DNA of 64,000 bases from Pratylenchus scribneri (GCA_030063045.1 JAQSEB010000033.1:2542001-2606000), one strand, 5' to 3'. Counted from the first letter of the stretch, positions 44,801 to 57,548 are shown. The notes: a model not told the origin generated them from the letters alone. Numbers and translations: made by a program.

Positions 44801-47430
44801 CCAGACGGGAAAATTGATTTTTAGCATTGGGAAATGACAAAAAATTAAAAATATTTTACCGATGTAATGTTGGAGCGAAGAAATTCGGGTACTTGCATTG
44901 CGTCGAATGTCTCATAGTCCTCTTGTGAATAGAGTCGATAGCATTTCCCAGGGGCTTCCCGGCCGGCTCTGCCTGCCCTCTGAATGGCTTGTGCCTTTGA
45001 AATATTCTCCACTTGCAACAAATCCATTCGCTTTTTTGGATCATATGAGCTTAAATTGCAGAATTGAATTGAAATTATTTTTGAAATTTACCGTCTCTTC
45101 ACTTTGCCCGAATCAATGATGACGCGAATGCCGGGAATTGTGATGGAGGTTTCGGCAATGTTTGTGGCAAACACGACTTTGCGATGACCCTGGGAATTAA
45201 TTTTTATATAATTGGTTGGAAAGGTAATTTTTTATAGGGTGTGGTTTTTTTCGGAAATCGACTTTTTGGACGCTTATAATTTTTTAATGGTTGATCTTAA
45301 ACCCTAAAACCTTATACCATTCGATAGAGCTCTTTGGGATGTGCCGCTTGGCCTATAGATTGTCGAGGTTTATATTAAAAGTAAAAGAATTTCGAACCAA
45401 AAACCGAACATGGTTTGGATGGTTTAATACTTTCAATTTTGGAAGAATTTAAAAGTAAAAACTAATTTAATTAACTTTTTCGACAAAATTTTTTCCTTTT
45501 GTAGGAAATATTTTAAATTAATAATTTATTTAAATATTATTAACCTCGGGGACCGGCTCGAACACTTGTTTCTGTTGTTGCTGTGGAATTGCAGCATACA
45601 ATGGGATGAGGGTAATGTCGGCATATTGGTTCTCCGTCTTCCTCGTTTTTTGAATAACACGAATGGCCGTATCAATCTCCTCTTGACCAGTCAGGAATAC
45701 CAAAAATCCGTGGCTAAATATTTTGGGATTAAAATTAATTTATTTGGGTTTGACTAGTGCATTTGTTTAGTTTTTAATGGTCAAATTGGGCTTGGTTCAG
45801 GGATAGGTTAGGGCTATAAAGAAAATTTTGCAAAATTTTTTCAAAAATTTTAAATCCAAAGGGGAACCCACCCTTCATTTTTGCTAAATTTAAGTCTCGA
45901 GTTCGAATCCGCCTAGGGGAAGTTAATTTTTTTCGGGTTTCGTAATCATTTTTATGCATTTTTATACTAAGCATATTATTTACACAGTTATTTTTCAAAA
46001 TTTTCGACCTGAAGAGAGGATAGGACCCCAACTTTTGAAAAAATTAGGTCTCGCGTTCGAACCCGCTTGGGAGAAGTTATTTTTTTGGGGTTAGTAGTGA
46101 TTTTTATATTTTTAAACGTTCTAAATTAAAGTATATTCAAGACTAAATATAGTTCGACCAAACCACAAAAATTAATGTCCACTTACTCTTTCGGCTCTAT
46201 CTCATGCAGCTGAAGGACAGTGGCAATCGCATTGAATAGGTAATCATTCTCCTGGGCTTTCAGATCATTTCCATGGAATAGCTGAAAAATTTACAATTTG
46301 TACGAATCGTAAAATTTCAATTCAAATACTTGAACTTTGTGTTGGCGACCGCGAATGCAGTAGACTTGTGGTCGGTGAAGGTACGATTGCAATTGTTGAA
46401 TGTTCATTGTGGCCGACATCAGAATTAAACGCAATGGCGCTTCCTTTGCTTTCTTCCGCTCTCTTTGGGCCTGCTTCAGCACATACAATAGCACATCCGT
46501 ATTTATCTTTAATTTTTGGTAAATTTATACTATTTTAATTAGTTAAGGATTAGGTAAACTTTTTTATATGTTAGGCTTATAAGGGTTAAGTTAGAGCTGG
46601 GTTTAGGCTGGTTATGATTTATATTTTTTTTTGAAAATTTTCGACCCAAAGCTTCACTTTTGTAAAATTTATAAGGTCTCGGGTTCGAATCCGTCCAAGG
46701 GAAGTTATTTTTTTCGGGATTGCTAAACAACCTTTTATATATTTTTACACACTCCAAAGTTGATTTAAAATAATTAGAAACAAAAAAAAAACATTTAATC
46801 CTTACATTTGAATAATTGTAAAATAAATTTAGATTATTTGATACTAATCTTAACAAAAAATTAACAAACATCAAGAAAAAAGATAGGAATAACCTTTTAT
46901 ATTCATAATTTATTGAATATCCAAAAACTCACGGTTCGTTCATGAACTTCATCCACAATTATTACGGAATAGCGACGAAGTCTGCAATCGTTGAGTGCTT
47001 CTCGCAACAAAATTCCCTCCGTCTGGTAGATGATTTGCGTATTCTTACCCAATTCGTTTTCAAATCTGAATTTGTAGCCAACCTAAAATATTGAATTACG
47101 GAAGAATTAAATTTTTTATTTGTTACAAGATCGCCAATTTGAGTGCCCATTTCGAGAGCGACACGTTCTGCCAATGTTTTCGCTGCAACTCGCCTCGGCT
47201 GTGTGATTCCCAATAGACCATTTTTAGTTAAACCGGCTTTATAACAAAACTTAATTCATATAAAAAATTGGATTAATTGAAAAAAGCAAGAAAACCTGTG
47301 GAATTTGAGTACTCTTTCCACTTCCTGTCTCCCCAATGAATATAATGTTGTTTTTAAATGTGCGTAGAATTTCCAGAATATGCTTTTGACAGCGGTCAAT
47401 TGGCAATGGATCACGTTTGAACTGGACCAT
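41847..47430 (-). CDS. DEAH-type RNA helicase, DHX33-like
   Basis: Predicted 866-aa ATP-dependent RNA helicase. Exons: 47296-47430, 47127-47249, 46933-47082, 46330-46506, 46187-46281, 45545-45713, 45092-45189, 44860-45049, 44333-44541, 43700-43964, 43497-43651, 43053-43194, 42597-42993, 41847-42142; phases close. Motifs in order: [10 protein letters not shown], Ia [51 protein letters not shown], then winged-helix, ratchet and OB-fold ([17 protein letters not shown]). The OB-fold and GRQHKVQVF step match DHX33 more than DHX15/PRP43. Motif II has Val where DEAH has Ala. The last two exons encode a Lys/Glu-rich tail ending in an acidic stretch. DHX33 acts in rRNA synthesis and translation initiation in animals; that role here is inferred. 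Introns hold tRNA-like and other repeats. Divergent from XPO1, upstream of MED6. Confidence 0.88.
43300..43440 (+). repeat. SINE-like box-B repeat, copy 1
   Basis: Contains CTTCACTTTTATAATTTA, then GGTCTCGGGTTCGAATCC (tRNA box B-like) and GAAGTTATTTTTTTCGGGC. It lies in an intron of the helicase gene, antisense to it. Confidence 0.6.
44030..44290 (+). repeat. Intronic dispersed repeat, copy in helicase intron
   Basis: Second copy of the repeat at 8690-9050, recognised by the ordered blocks TTATGGTTTGGTC, ATTAAATGGTTTAAACCC, TTGGTTCAAAACCA, AAACCTA and GAGATCTTAT. It lies in the intron between exons 9 and 10 of the helicase gene. Confidence 0.6.
44560..44765 (-). pseudogene. tRNA-like fragments in helicase intron
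   Basis: On the minus strand from 44763: GCAAGGATAGCGCAGATGG, a good box A, followed by GATGGTTCAATTC, a box B-like sequence. Two further box B-like segments (AGTTCAATTCCC and AGTTCGATTCC) follow at 44637 and 44571. Acceptor and T stems do not pair well, so these are degenerate tRNA or SINE pieces. Confidence 0.5.
45830..46120 (+). repeat. SINE-like box-B repeat, copies 2 and 3
   Basis: Two copies in a row: GTCTCGAGTTCGAATCCGCC at about 45893 and GGTCTCGCGTTCGAACCCGC at about 46049, each followed by GAAGTTA and TTTTTTT(C/G)GGG. Each is preceded by an AAAATTTTCGACC or AAATCCAAA-type segment. Intron of the helicase gene. Confidence 0.6.
46540..46760 (+). repeat. SINE-like box-B repeat, copy 4
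   Basis: Longest copy: GGGTTAAGTTAGAGCTGGG-rich 5' part, AAAATTTTCGACCCAAAGC, then GGTCTCGGGTTCGAATCC and GAAGTTATTTTTTTCGGG. Intron 3 of the helicase gene. Confidence 0.6.
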
Positions 47431-48341
47431 TTAAAATCCAATTCAGATTATTTTGATTTGATTTAAATAACTAAAATAAAAAATAAATGAAGAATTTATT
47501 GTTTTAAGATTTCCTCATGCTAAATTTAAGGCAAACCAACCCCAAAAACCAAACTAGATTAAGAAAAAAAAAATTAATAATTAAAATTATCTGTCCGTCT
47601 ATCACATCATTTCATTACTCTATCTCATTTTTTCATACATGAATTTATAAATATTACGATATTTATAACTAATGATTGACATTTGACATGACATTTGACA
47701 TGGTACATGCTACCCAGTTAAAAAATAAAGGATGCGACGCGCACGGGACGGTGATTTCTGATTTGTTTGAATTAAACCAAAAAATCAATAATTTTTTTTT
47801 CTGATTCAGCATATCGGAAAACCTTTAAAGCCAGTTTCAAAACATAAATTTATAAACGTTAAATTAGCAAAAACATAAAACAAAAACATTGTTTTAATGA
47901 AATGTTTTAAACGACTTTTTGGTGAAAATGAAACGCGCAAAACACGTAATTACGTAATGAGTAATGACTATTGATTATTTTAGGCCAACCAACATTTTAC
48001 CTTATTAGATTACCTAATTTCATTAGGTTTAATCTTCTTAATTCATTTTTGATTTCATAATACCCTAGTTCTAGTATAATTTATGAATTATGAATGAATT
48101 TAAAAAAGGCAGCTAGATATAAGTTTAGATTCTTCGGATTTTAGATTGGTTGATCATCACATCACTTTAAAAATCATTTAATGACATTTATAATCGCAAT
48201 TCAATTACCAAAATTGTTTAAAAAAAATCATTTTTAGATAGTGTTTTTTTGCTTGCTTGATAATTGCCAATTGCGAGTCTGTTTGTGTACTTCATCAAAT
48301 AACTGCTTAAACAACTCATTTTATTACATCAAAATTTGATC
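47431..48341. other. Divergent intergenic, helicase / XPO1
   Basis: AT-rich 911 bp between two outward-facing start codons. It must hold both promoters, but I see no clear TATA box. Several short direct repeats of TGACATTTGACATG-like sequence lie near 47675-47705. Confidence 0.5.
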
Positions 48342-51300
48342 ATGGAGTTGGATTTTTTGCGACAAGCTGAATACAAATTGTTTGAGAGCACCGAGAAATT
48401 TGATGTATCTTCGTTGGACAAGGTAAAACAAAACAATTTTCATTAATATTTAAATTTATAGATTGTAAATCTGATGAATCGAGCGTCCGGAGAAACGCAG
48501 AAAACCGCCTCACATCTTCTTGCACGTTTTAAAGAAAGTCCAGATTCATGGACCAAAGTTGATGCCATCTTGGAATTCAGGTTTTTTAAACAAAATGCTC
48601 AAATATGCACCGAAAAACAATTTCAGTGATATGCTTGAGACCAAATACTTTGGCCTGCAAATCCTCGAACAGTTGATTCAAACCCGTTGGAAGGCGTTGC
48701 CAAGAGACCAATGTGAAGGCATCAAGGGCTACATTGTGAACATGATTTTGGAGATCAGCTCCGATCAAGAGAAGAGCGAACGCATGAAATTGCTTTTACA
48801 GAAATTGAATCTCGTTTTGGTTCAGGTTTGTGAATTTTAATCCTAAGAATTATAAGTTTTTTGCACAGATTGTCAAACAGGAATGGCCCCGCCTTTGGCC
48901 CTCATTCATCAGTGACATTGTTGGCTCCAGCCGAAATGGCCAATCCCTCTGCATGAACAACATGGCCATTCTGCGTTTGCTAAGCGAAGAGGTTTTCGAC
49001 TTTGGCACTGGCCTCACATCAGCCAGGGCCATCCAATTGAAGCAACAATTTTGTGGACAATTTGAGGAGGTCTACCGTCTATGCTATGAAATTCTTGTAA
49101 TAAACGAAATTTTAAAATTAAAATTTTGCATTAAAATTTAAGGAAAATTCCGACAATGCCCAATTGATTTATGCGACTTTGAGTACTTTGCATGGTTTCC
49201 TTGACTGGGTGCCAGTTGGCTATGTGTTTGAGAACAATTTAATCGATCTCATACTCAAGGTTTATTTTTGGATTAAACATTTTAATTTAAAATTTGGACA
49301 TTTTAGTACCTCCCATTCCCCGTATTCCGTTCCATTGCCGTCCAATGCCTTGTCGAAATCTCTTCGATTTCAATTGATGAAAACCAACAATATGGGCCAA
49401 AACTGGTGTTTATGCTGAAAACAGTGATGGAAACAATTTCCGCTCAACTTCCACTGGACGTCGACCTTGCGGCCAATTATGCAAATGGAAATAATGATGA
49501 ACAGAAATTTGTGTCCAATTTTGCCCAACTGCTTGGCACATTCCTCAAAGAGCATTCCGGACTGGTGGAAGTGCTGGTGAACACACCGGACGAAGATCAA
49601 CGAATTTTGAAACAAGCACATTTGTTGGCGCTGAAATATTTGCTGAAGATTAGTCAAGTGGAGGATGTGGAAGTGTTCAAGGTATTTAATTAAGGGTTTA
49701 TTATATAGATGATTAAATGGCACTTAAGCCTTAAGGAGTTTGGAGCAGTTTTTCTGTGAAAATGGGAAGAGTAAAGGAAAGGATCTAATAAGCCCTATAG
49801 GTCATCAGTCAGGATTAAGGATAAGGTCATATATATATTGGATTTAAAATATCTCTAGCACATATATGGACTCTTCCCATTCTCTCTAGTAGATCCAAAC
49901 TCTTCAAAAATACCGATCAAATGAATAAAATGGTCAAGGATTATTTTGGTACATATGCAAATTAGGTCCACACCACAATTCGTAGAAGTAATAAGTGGGA
50001 CGACTTTTAGTTTTACAGCCTTACTGTTAAGGTTAAGGGGCTAAGTTTTGGGGATTTTATCAAAAAAATATTTCCGAAAATGTCGAATGAACTGTCAGGA
50101 CCCACCTTACTTTAGCGAATTATGTATTTTCAATTTTTAATTATAAGCAAAATATTTTAATTTATTCAAAAATTCACAAAAATAATGAACAATTCATTCG
50201 CAGATTTGTTTGGACTATTGGAATTGGCTTTGCATGGAACTGTTCCGCGAATCGCCCTTCGAACAATCCGAGCACAGCATCATTGACGCACTGAAGCGCT
50301 ACAATCGCACGGAATCACCGCGTCGCAAACTCTATGCCGATGTTTTGTCCGAATTGCGTGTGCTGATGATCAGTCGAATGGCCAAACCGGAGGAAGTGAT
50401 TGTTGTGGTCAATGAGAACAATGAGGCGGTGCGAGAATTGGTCAAAGACACCGATTCGGTGGTTCTCTACAAAACAATGCGCGAAACTTTGGGTTTGTTA
50501 TTTTGGATTATTAAAATATAATATTGTTTGGGAATTAAAATCCAGGTAGCATTAAAACGTTTCCTATTTTATTTGTTGTTCTAATTACCGTATTTTCGTC
50601 CAAGAATGTACTGTAGAATTTTTAAAAACAAAATGACATCAAGCCCGAAAAAAATTAACTTCCTCTTGGCGGATTCGAACCAGAGACCTAAATTTTGCAA
50701 ATTGAAGGTTTATTCTTTGGGTAAAAATTTCGAAAAAAAATTGGTAAGAATTATATTGTATATTGTTAAAAAAAGTATAAAAATATACCAATCAAGTCCG
50801 AAAAAAATAACTTCCTCGGTGCGGGTTCGAACCCGCGACCTAAATTTCGTAAAAATAAATGGTCCCTTTTGGTCGAAAAATTTTCAACACATTTTTTAAT
50901 AAAAAATTTAAGATATTTTTATCATTAATTATTGATAAAATTCCTCATAAATTTCAGTGCTTCTCACCCATTTGGATTATCGTGACACTGAGCTGAAAAT
51001 GACGGAAAAATTGCAAAATCAAGTGAATGGACAGGAATGGTCATGGAAGAATTTGAACACAGTAAATCGCAAAAATCTGTTAAATTATTCAATTATAAAT
51101 TTTAGTTATGCTGGGCCATCGGATCAATCAGTGGTGCAATGCATGAAGACGACGAGAAGCGCTTTTTGGTCACCGTTATCCGAGGTTTGAGGGCAAAAAT
51201 TGCTAATTTTTTTATAAAATTGAATAAAAATTTATTTGAATTAAAATTTATTTGAATTAAAATTTAATATTAATTTTATTTAATATTTGAAGATTTGCTG

Positions 51301-54300
51301 GGACTTTGTGAGCAAAAACGCGGCAAAGACAACAAAGCGGTGATTGCATCCAACATTATGTACGTGGTGGGCCAATATCCGCGCTTCCTCCGCTGCCATT
51401 GGAAATTCCTCAAAACAGTAAATTTATTTCACTCAATTAAAATTCCAATTATTGAATTTAAAAGGTCATCAACAAATTGTTCGAATTTATGCACGAATCG
51501 CATGAGGGCGTCCAGGACATGGCCTGCGATACATTCATCAAAATTGTCATGAAATGCAAACTCCATTTTGTCATTGTAATTTTAATTAATTTTTATTCAA
51601 ATTTATAAATTATTTTGTTTAGGTTCAAGCCGGCGAAACGCAACCATTCATTGAGGAAATCCTCCAAAATTTGAACAGCATCATTTGTGACCTCTCCCAA
51701 CCACAAGTCCATGTGTTCTACGAAGCAGTTGGCCATATCATTTTTTCGGCCACAAGTCGAGGAATGCAAGAACAGTTGATTGAGAAATTGATGGTTTTGC
51801 CAAATTCCATTTGGTCGGAGGCAATTGACCATGCCAGCAAGGATGTGAACATTTTGGCGGATCAGGAGGTGCTCAAGAATTTGGCACATATTTTGAAGAC
51901 GAATGTGGCCGCGTGCAAATCCATTGGAGCACCGTTCTTCAGTCAGGTAAAAATTATTTAATAATTAAATTATTTGTTTAAATTATTAGATTTTAATTTC
52001 ATTTTAAATTTATTTATTAAAAAAAGAGAAAAAATCCAAAAAATATTTGATAAATTTATTTAATATTTTTTTAATTGTATTTTTTAATATTTTTTAAATG
52101 AATTTAATTTAATTAAAAAACAAAAATCCCAAAAAAATATTTGGCAAATATATTTTTTTTTTAAATTAATTTTTAAATAAATTATTTATTCACCGTTTTA
52201 AATTCATTTTGAATTTATTTAATTTAATTAAAAATTAAATCCAAAAATAAATTAAATTTTTAAATTAAATTTTGCACCACCATTTTACAGTTGAAACGCA
52301 TTTTAAACGACATGCTCAGCGTTTACCAAGTAATTTCCGGCAATTTGAACAAAGCAGTGAATGAGCAAGGCGAACAAGTGCTCAAATTCCCACTGATCAA
52401 GCAAATGCGCGTGGTGAAGAAGGAAATTTTGACACTGCTTTCCACCTGGATTTCACGCGCATTCGAAGGCAGAGTTCCGGTTAGTTTAATTAAATTAAAA
52501 TAATTAAATTTTGAATGAAATGTCCAAACGGTTTAAAAAATATTTCCGAAAATAATTTGGGTAGCTCACGATCGGTTTCGGCTTCAGAAAATCGATAAAA
52601 AATTAAAACCTAATTACTAAATTACTAAAACCTGCATTTTCGAAAATTAAAAAAAAATAAAAAAAAACTAAATTTTGTGAAAATCCCTGTTTAAAACTGA
52701 TTTTGAGCTACTTTAGAAATAATCAATAAATAATTATTTAGGATGTTTTTTATGTCAAGAAATTACGGGGACAAGGACAATCACAAATACAATTTGTGGG
52801 AAATTTGGAAATGGATATTTACATTGACATTAACACAAATAATAAGGTGAAAAAATAAAAAAATAGTAATAAGGAGTTAAAATTATTCCTGGTTACAATT
52901 TCTAACGAAAAGCAATTTTATCAAAAATATAATTTTAAAAAAACAATTAAATATTTAAATTTAATTTATTTTTTTCCCTTCATTTCAGGACCAATCCAAT
53001 CTGACCATCCAACAGGTCATTGAGAATGTGATTAATCCATTGTTCGGCACAATCCTCGTCGACTACGAAATGAATGTGGCACAGGCGAAGGAACCAAAAG
53101 TGCTTTCGCTGCTTTCCATCACAATTGTCTCTTTGAAGGTAACACCCAAAAATTAGTAAAAAATAATAATAGAAATTTTAAAAAAAATAATTAATAGAAA
53201 TTTTAAACTTTAAAATTTTAATATTAATCCATTTTTAAAGGAGGAAGCCGCCCAACAAATACCGCTAATTTTGGACGCCGTGTTCAGTTGCACTTTGGAC
53301 ATGATCAACAAGGATATGGAGGCCTTCCCCGAGCATCGAACCAATTTCTTCCAATTGTTGAAGGCCATAAACACGCATTGCTTCAATGTGCTGATCGCAT
53401 TGGCGGACGAGGTGGTTGGCCTCATTATTCATGCAATTGTGTGGGCCATCAAGCATACAATGCGAAATGTTGCCGAAAATGGTTGGTTGAAGTTTGGAAG
53501 AATTTGTAATGGGGAAATAAAATGGTTTTTATTTTTGAATTTTCGGATTAAGTAAAACTATTAGAACTATAGGTTAGATTTTTAAGATTTTTAGGTCTAA
53601 AGAATCTCAAAATAGATGTCCGTTTAGGATTTAGGTTGGTTTTTTGTGAAATTTGTCAAAATATCTTCAGGGGAACTCTCATGTCAGAAAAAACTTACAA
53701 TCAAATTCGGATATCTATTTCTGTTACCAATTACCATATCAAAAAAAGGAGGTAATTTTATTGCATTTTCTAATGAAATTTTCCCTCAAAAACACAAAAA
53801 TAGGTAAAATAGCTCAAAAAATTACACTAACAAAAAAAAAGGGGAATAAATGCAGAAAATTATTATTTATGTTGATATGCTTTTATCATCAAATCTAATG
53901 CATACAAAAATATTGAAAATCTTAAAAATCCATTTTTTTCTAAGCATATTTTTATAAATTCAATTTTAAGGTATCGAAATTTTGCGTGATTTGTTGACCA
54001 AAGTTGCCGCATTACAATTGAAAGACAAGGCGCTGGCCCAATCATTTTACCAAAAACATTTTATGACCATTTTGGAGCATGTGCTGGGCGTTGTCACCGA
54101 CAACAATCAAGTCCAATTTGTTGGTAAGTACTTAAAATTGATAAAAATTGATGAGAAAATTAATACTTTTTTCCTTAAGGTTTAACCAATTTGGCCGAAA
54201 CCGTCTGTCTTCTTTTCCAAGCTGCCGAATCCGTCATTGAAATTCCATTGAATGCCGCAAATCAGGCTCAACCCAACATGGAATTTGTCTACGAGGCAAT

Positions 54301-55057
54301 TGCTGCCCTCTTTGCCAATCATTTCAAAAATTTGACCGAGTGAGAATTTAATTAAATATTTATTTTATATTAAAAATTATTTTAGCGCACAAATCCGCGT
54401 CACCATCAAGGGCTTCTTCAGCTACAATCGTTCTCTGAACAAAATGCGTGAACACATTCGTGATTTCCTTGTCCAAATTCGGGTGGGTGATGAATGGTTG
54501 GGTTGAATTTGAATGGGGAAATAAAAAATTTAAAAAAATTAAATTTATGGTTTATTAATTTCCTCAATAATTAGTTGGGTATAAGTATCAACTTTTAGAT
54601 ATGACTTATTTTTTATATGAAGCAAATTTGATGAGAAAAGCACAAACAAAGTTTTTGAGCATTTATCCATTTTTTGACGAATTTTAATTATTTTTCATTT
54701 CCTGAAGGAAATTTTCATTCCAAAAATGCAATAAATCAAAAATCACATATTTTGAGGTTCCCGAAAATTATTTTGGCAAATTTATTTAAAGAACAAATAG
54801 ACAAGACACTTTTGCGAACAAAAATTCGGGTCCCTAACTATAGGAATTTTTATGCTTTTTTTTAATCTCTTAAATTAAATCTCACTCAAATAATAATTTT
54901 ATAATTAATTTCAAAAATTCAGGAGGAAGCAGGCGACGATGTGGCCGATCTGTTTTTGGAGGAGAAGGAACAGGAAATTCAGCGTATTCAAAACGAGAAG
55001 CAGGCAATTCCCGGCGTTCGCAATCCAAATGAGATGCCCGAAGAAGAGATGGTCTAA
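48342..55057 (+). CDS. xpo-1: Exportin-1 (XPO1/CRM1)
   Basis: Predicted 1091-aa nuclear export receptor, near the usual ~1070. Exons: 48342-48422, 48462-48580, 48627-48825, 48869-49096, 49143-49259, 49307-49681, 50204-50492, 50958-51061, 51106-51184, 51293-51417, 51465-51575, 51623-51946, 52291-52479, 52989-53138, 53241-53481, 53971-54123, 54180-54339, 54386-54482, 54923-55057; phases close. Similarity to animal CRM1 is continuous: CRIME-region [16 protein letters not shown], then [62 protein letters not shown] and [11 protein letters not shown]. The NES-groove [12 protein letters not shown] keeps the cysteine (Cys536) equal to human Cys528, the leptomycin B target. The end (EEMV after [11 protein letters not shown]) matches the family C-terminus. 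It carries leucine-rich NES cargo out of the nucleus with RanGTP. Introns 6, 7, 12, 13 and 18 are larger than the rest. Confidence 0.97.
50590..50900 (-). repeat. SINE-like box-B repeat, copies 5 and 6 (inverted)
   Basis: Two copies in reverse orientation within XPO1 intron 7: CCCGAAAAAAATTAACTTCC with GGATTCGAACCAGAGACC (about 50641-50686), and CCGAAAAAAATAACTTCC with GGGTTCGAACCCGCGACC (about 50788-50840). Confidence 0.6.
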
Positions 55058-56249
55058 TTTGATGTGCTGCCGTGCATTTCCATTCCTTCCATCATTTCTT
55101 TATTTTATATTTAATATTTAAACATGGAATAATTCACCTCCTTTATCACAAAAAAGTTGCAGCACTAATCCTGCCCTTCACAACATATATTTGTTTTGTG
55201 CCCATCATATAGATCTACACCCAATTCATCAATAAAATCGACACTCTCAACTTTTATGCTTTATATTACAATATTTTTTGGTGTGTAGGATGACCTTTTG
55301 GAATTGAAAATGAAAAATGTGTCCCCTCTCTCTTAATTCGATATTTTTGTGTGCGCACTATTTTACAATGTTATTATCATTTTCTGAATTTTGATTACAA
55401 GTAAATCATATATTTTTTCTGCTAAATCCGAATATGCTGCTCTCCACTGATAATTTGATATGTTTTTGTTACATCTTAGCAAACAATCCAATATTTTAAT
55501 CTGATTTAATGCAAATGTTTTCAATTCATGCGATTAATTTAATATTATTTTGTCCATTTAATTTAATCACACAATAAATCTCTTTTTGACACTTTTTTAA
55601 ACAGCTGGTTAAAATCTCTTAATTTTGTATTAAATTTTTGAATTTTATATTGCCATTGCCTGTTGTTTTTTCGCTCATTTTTTGATCTCGACTGTGATGA
55701 TAATTTTTTATTTGTTTTTGGAATTGTGTTATTTTTGGTATTGGGATTTGGGAATGTTTTTTTTGGTGGGAGAATGGATGCAAATGTGTGATTATTTTGA
55801 TGAGAAAAGTGTAGCTGGCCCTAATTGTGTAATTAAACATATTTAATTAGGTTAGAGTTAGAGTTCATGTTCATAAATACAAAAATTAATTGGCTCAATT
55901 GTGGATGCCGGATAATATTGTAATATCCGCTTTTGCAATGAAATGAAATTGAAAACAAAACGACCTACTTTAAAATGAAGTCAATTTCCAAATCTTGACT
56001 TGCTGCTGGTGGCGAAAAATCGACGGAATTTAATTGAATGAAAAAGGAGCGGAAAATTACAAAATTGTGTCGGTCATTCCCCATTAATCGCCTAACGCCT
56101 ACTACACAAAAAGTCAATGACCGCTAATCCAGTCTCTCTCGTAATCGTCACGGGAAATAAGCGGCTGAAATGCTGAATAAATTTGTGTAAAATTCTCTCC
56201 TCCACCACCACCGATTCCCTCATTTTACAAAAACCCATTTTTTCAATAA
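55058..56249. other. Intergenic, XPO1 3' region to secreted-protein gene
   Basis: XPO1 3' region with an AATAAA at about 55231. The remainder is AT-rich with no supported gene or repeat. Confidence 0.55.
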
Positions 56250-57548
56250 ATGTTCCGCCCACTGTTGTGGTCCATTACGATTGTTATTGTCAATTTTTAT
56301 CTCCAAAATATCACCGGCCAACTCCTATTCCCTCCTCAAATTTATCCGATGGATCCACAACAAGGCAATTATCTAACAATGTGGCCACAATCATTTGGCC
56401 AATCTTCGCCATATTTTCCAGCATATGGTAGGGGGCGAATTGGCAATAATGCAGGATATGGCTACAATGGTACATTACCCATTCAATAATCAACAAAAAT
56501 GGGAGCATTCTCGTAAAAATTTAAGAATAAATTTTATTTAAATTAATGCTTCTCTTTTCTCCTTAAGGGCATGCGAAAAATAATAAAATATGTAAAAGGG
56601 GAACTGGTTGCTTTAATGAGAAAAGGTTTACAATATTTTGTAAATGTATTTTCTGTTTCCGGAAAATATTCACCAAATGTTTTGTTAATTCCGTTGTGTT
56701 TTCACTTAGAATAATTCCGCCTGTTTTGTGTTTTCGCTTAGAATAATTCCGCCTGTTTTGTGTTTTCGCTTAGAATAATTCCGCCTGTTTTGTGTTTTCG
56801 CTTAGAATAATTCCGCCTGTTTGTGTTTTCGCTTAGAATAATTCCGCCTGTTTTGTGTTTTCGCTTAGAATAATTCCGCCTGTTTTGTGTTTTCGCTTAG
56901 AATAATTCCGCCTGTTTGTGTTTTCGCTTAGAATAATTCCGCCTGTTTTGTGTTTTCGCTTAGAATAATTCCGCCTGTTTTATGTATTCGCTTAGAATAA
57001 TTCCGCCTGTTTGTGTTTTCGCTTAGAATAATTCCGCCTGTTTTGTGTTTTCGCTTAGAATAATTCCGCCTGTTTTATGTTTTCGCTTAGAATAATTCCG
57101 CCTGTTTTGTGTTTTCGCTTAGAATAATTCCGCCTGTTTGTGTTTTCGCATAGAATAATTCCGCCTGTTTGTGTTTTCGCTTAGAATAATTCCGCCTCTT
57201 TAATTTAAGATTGGAAACAAATCCACATTTAAATTTAACCAAATTTATTCCATAAAGAATATGAATTTCTATTTAATAGGTATTGGCAGCAATTCGCCTT
57301 TTCAATCTTCTCCATTTGTTGGCCTTGGCCCCGTCTATCCCCCATCACAATCGAATGAGGCCTCTCGATCGGCATTTGCCCAAGGCATTGAAAGTGGTTT
57401 TGGCCAATTGTTCCCGCGTTATTCTGGCCAACAAACCAATGGTCAATTCCAGGGCATTGGCCCATTTTCTCGTAGATTTATTCCGGGTCTTTTATCAACG
57501 AACAAAAATCTAAATCCAAATGCATTTTCAAGGTTCAGGCCCAAATAA
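56250..57548 (+). CDS. Putative secreted Gly/Pro/Asn-rich protein, two exons
   Basis: Not recognised. The N-terminus has a signal-peptide-like core (WSITIVIVNFYL, cleavage near ITG-QL), then a Pro/Gln/Tyr-rich mature region (FPPQIYP, YGYNG). Exon 1 56250-56469 ends AATG before GTACAT; exon 2 starts at 57280 after TTTAATAG and restores the frame as G-IGSNSP. An earlier donor at GCATATG/GTAGGG would also fit. Exon 2 continues Gly/Phe/Pro-rich and stops at 57548. The next 150 bp, in another frame (57520-57702), encode a similar Gly-rich sequence (SGPNNFVGYGTNS), so a further small intron (for example 57487-57532) or a frameshift may exist. The apparent intron is filled by satellite array 5. Cuticle, egg-shell or secretion-product roles are possible but unproven. 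Confidence 0.5.
56695..57200 (+). repeat. 32-bp satellite, array 5, inside an apparent intron
   Basis: About 16 units with the core AGAATAATTCCGCCTG. Some units are shorter by two T (TGTTTGTG). It fills most of the intron of the putative secreted-protein gene. Confidence 0.93.
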
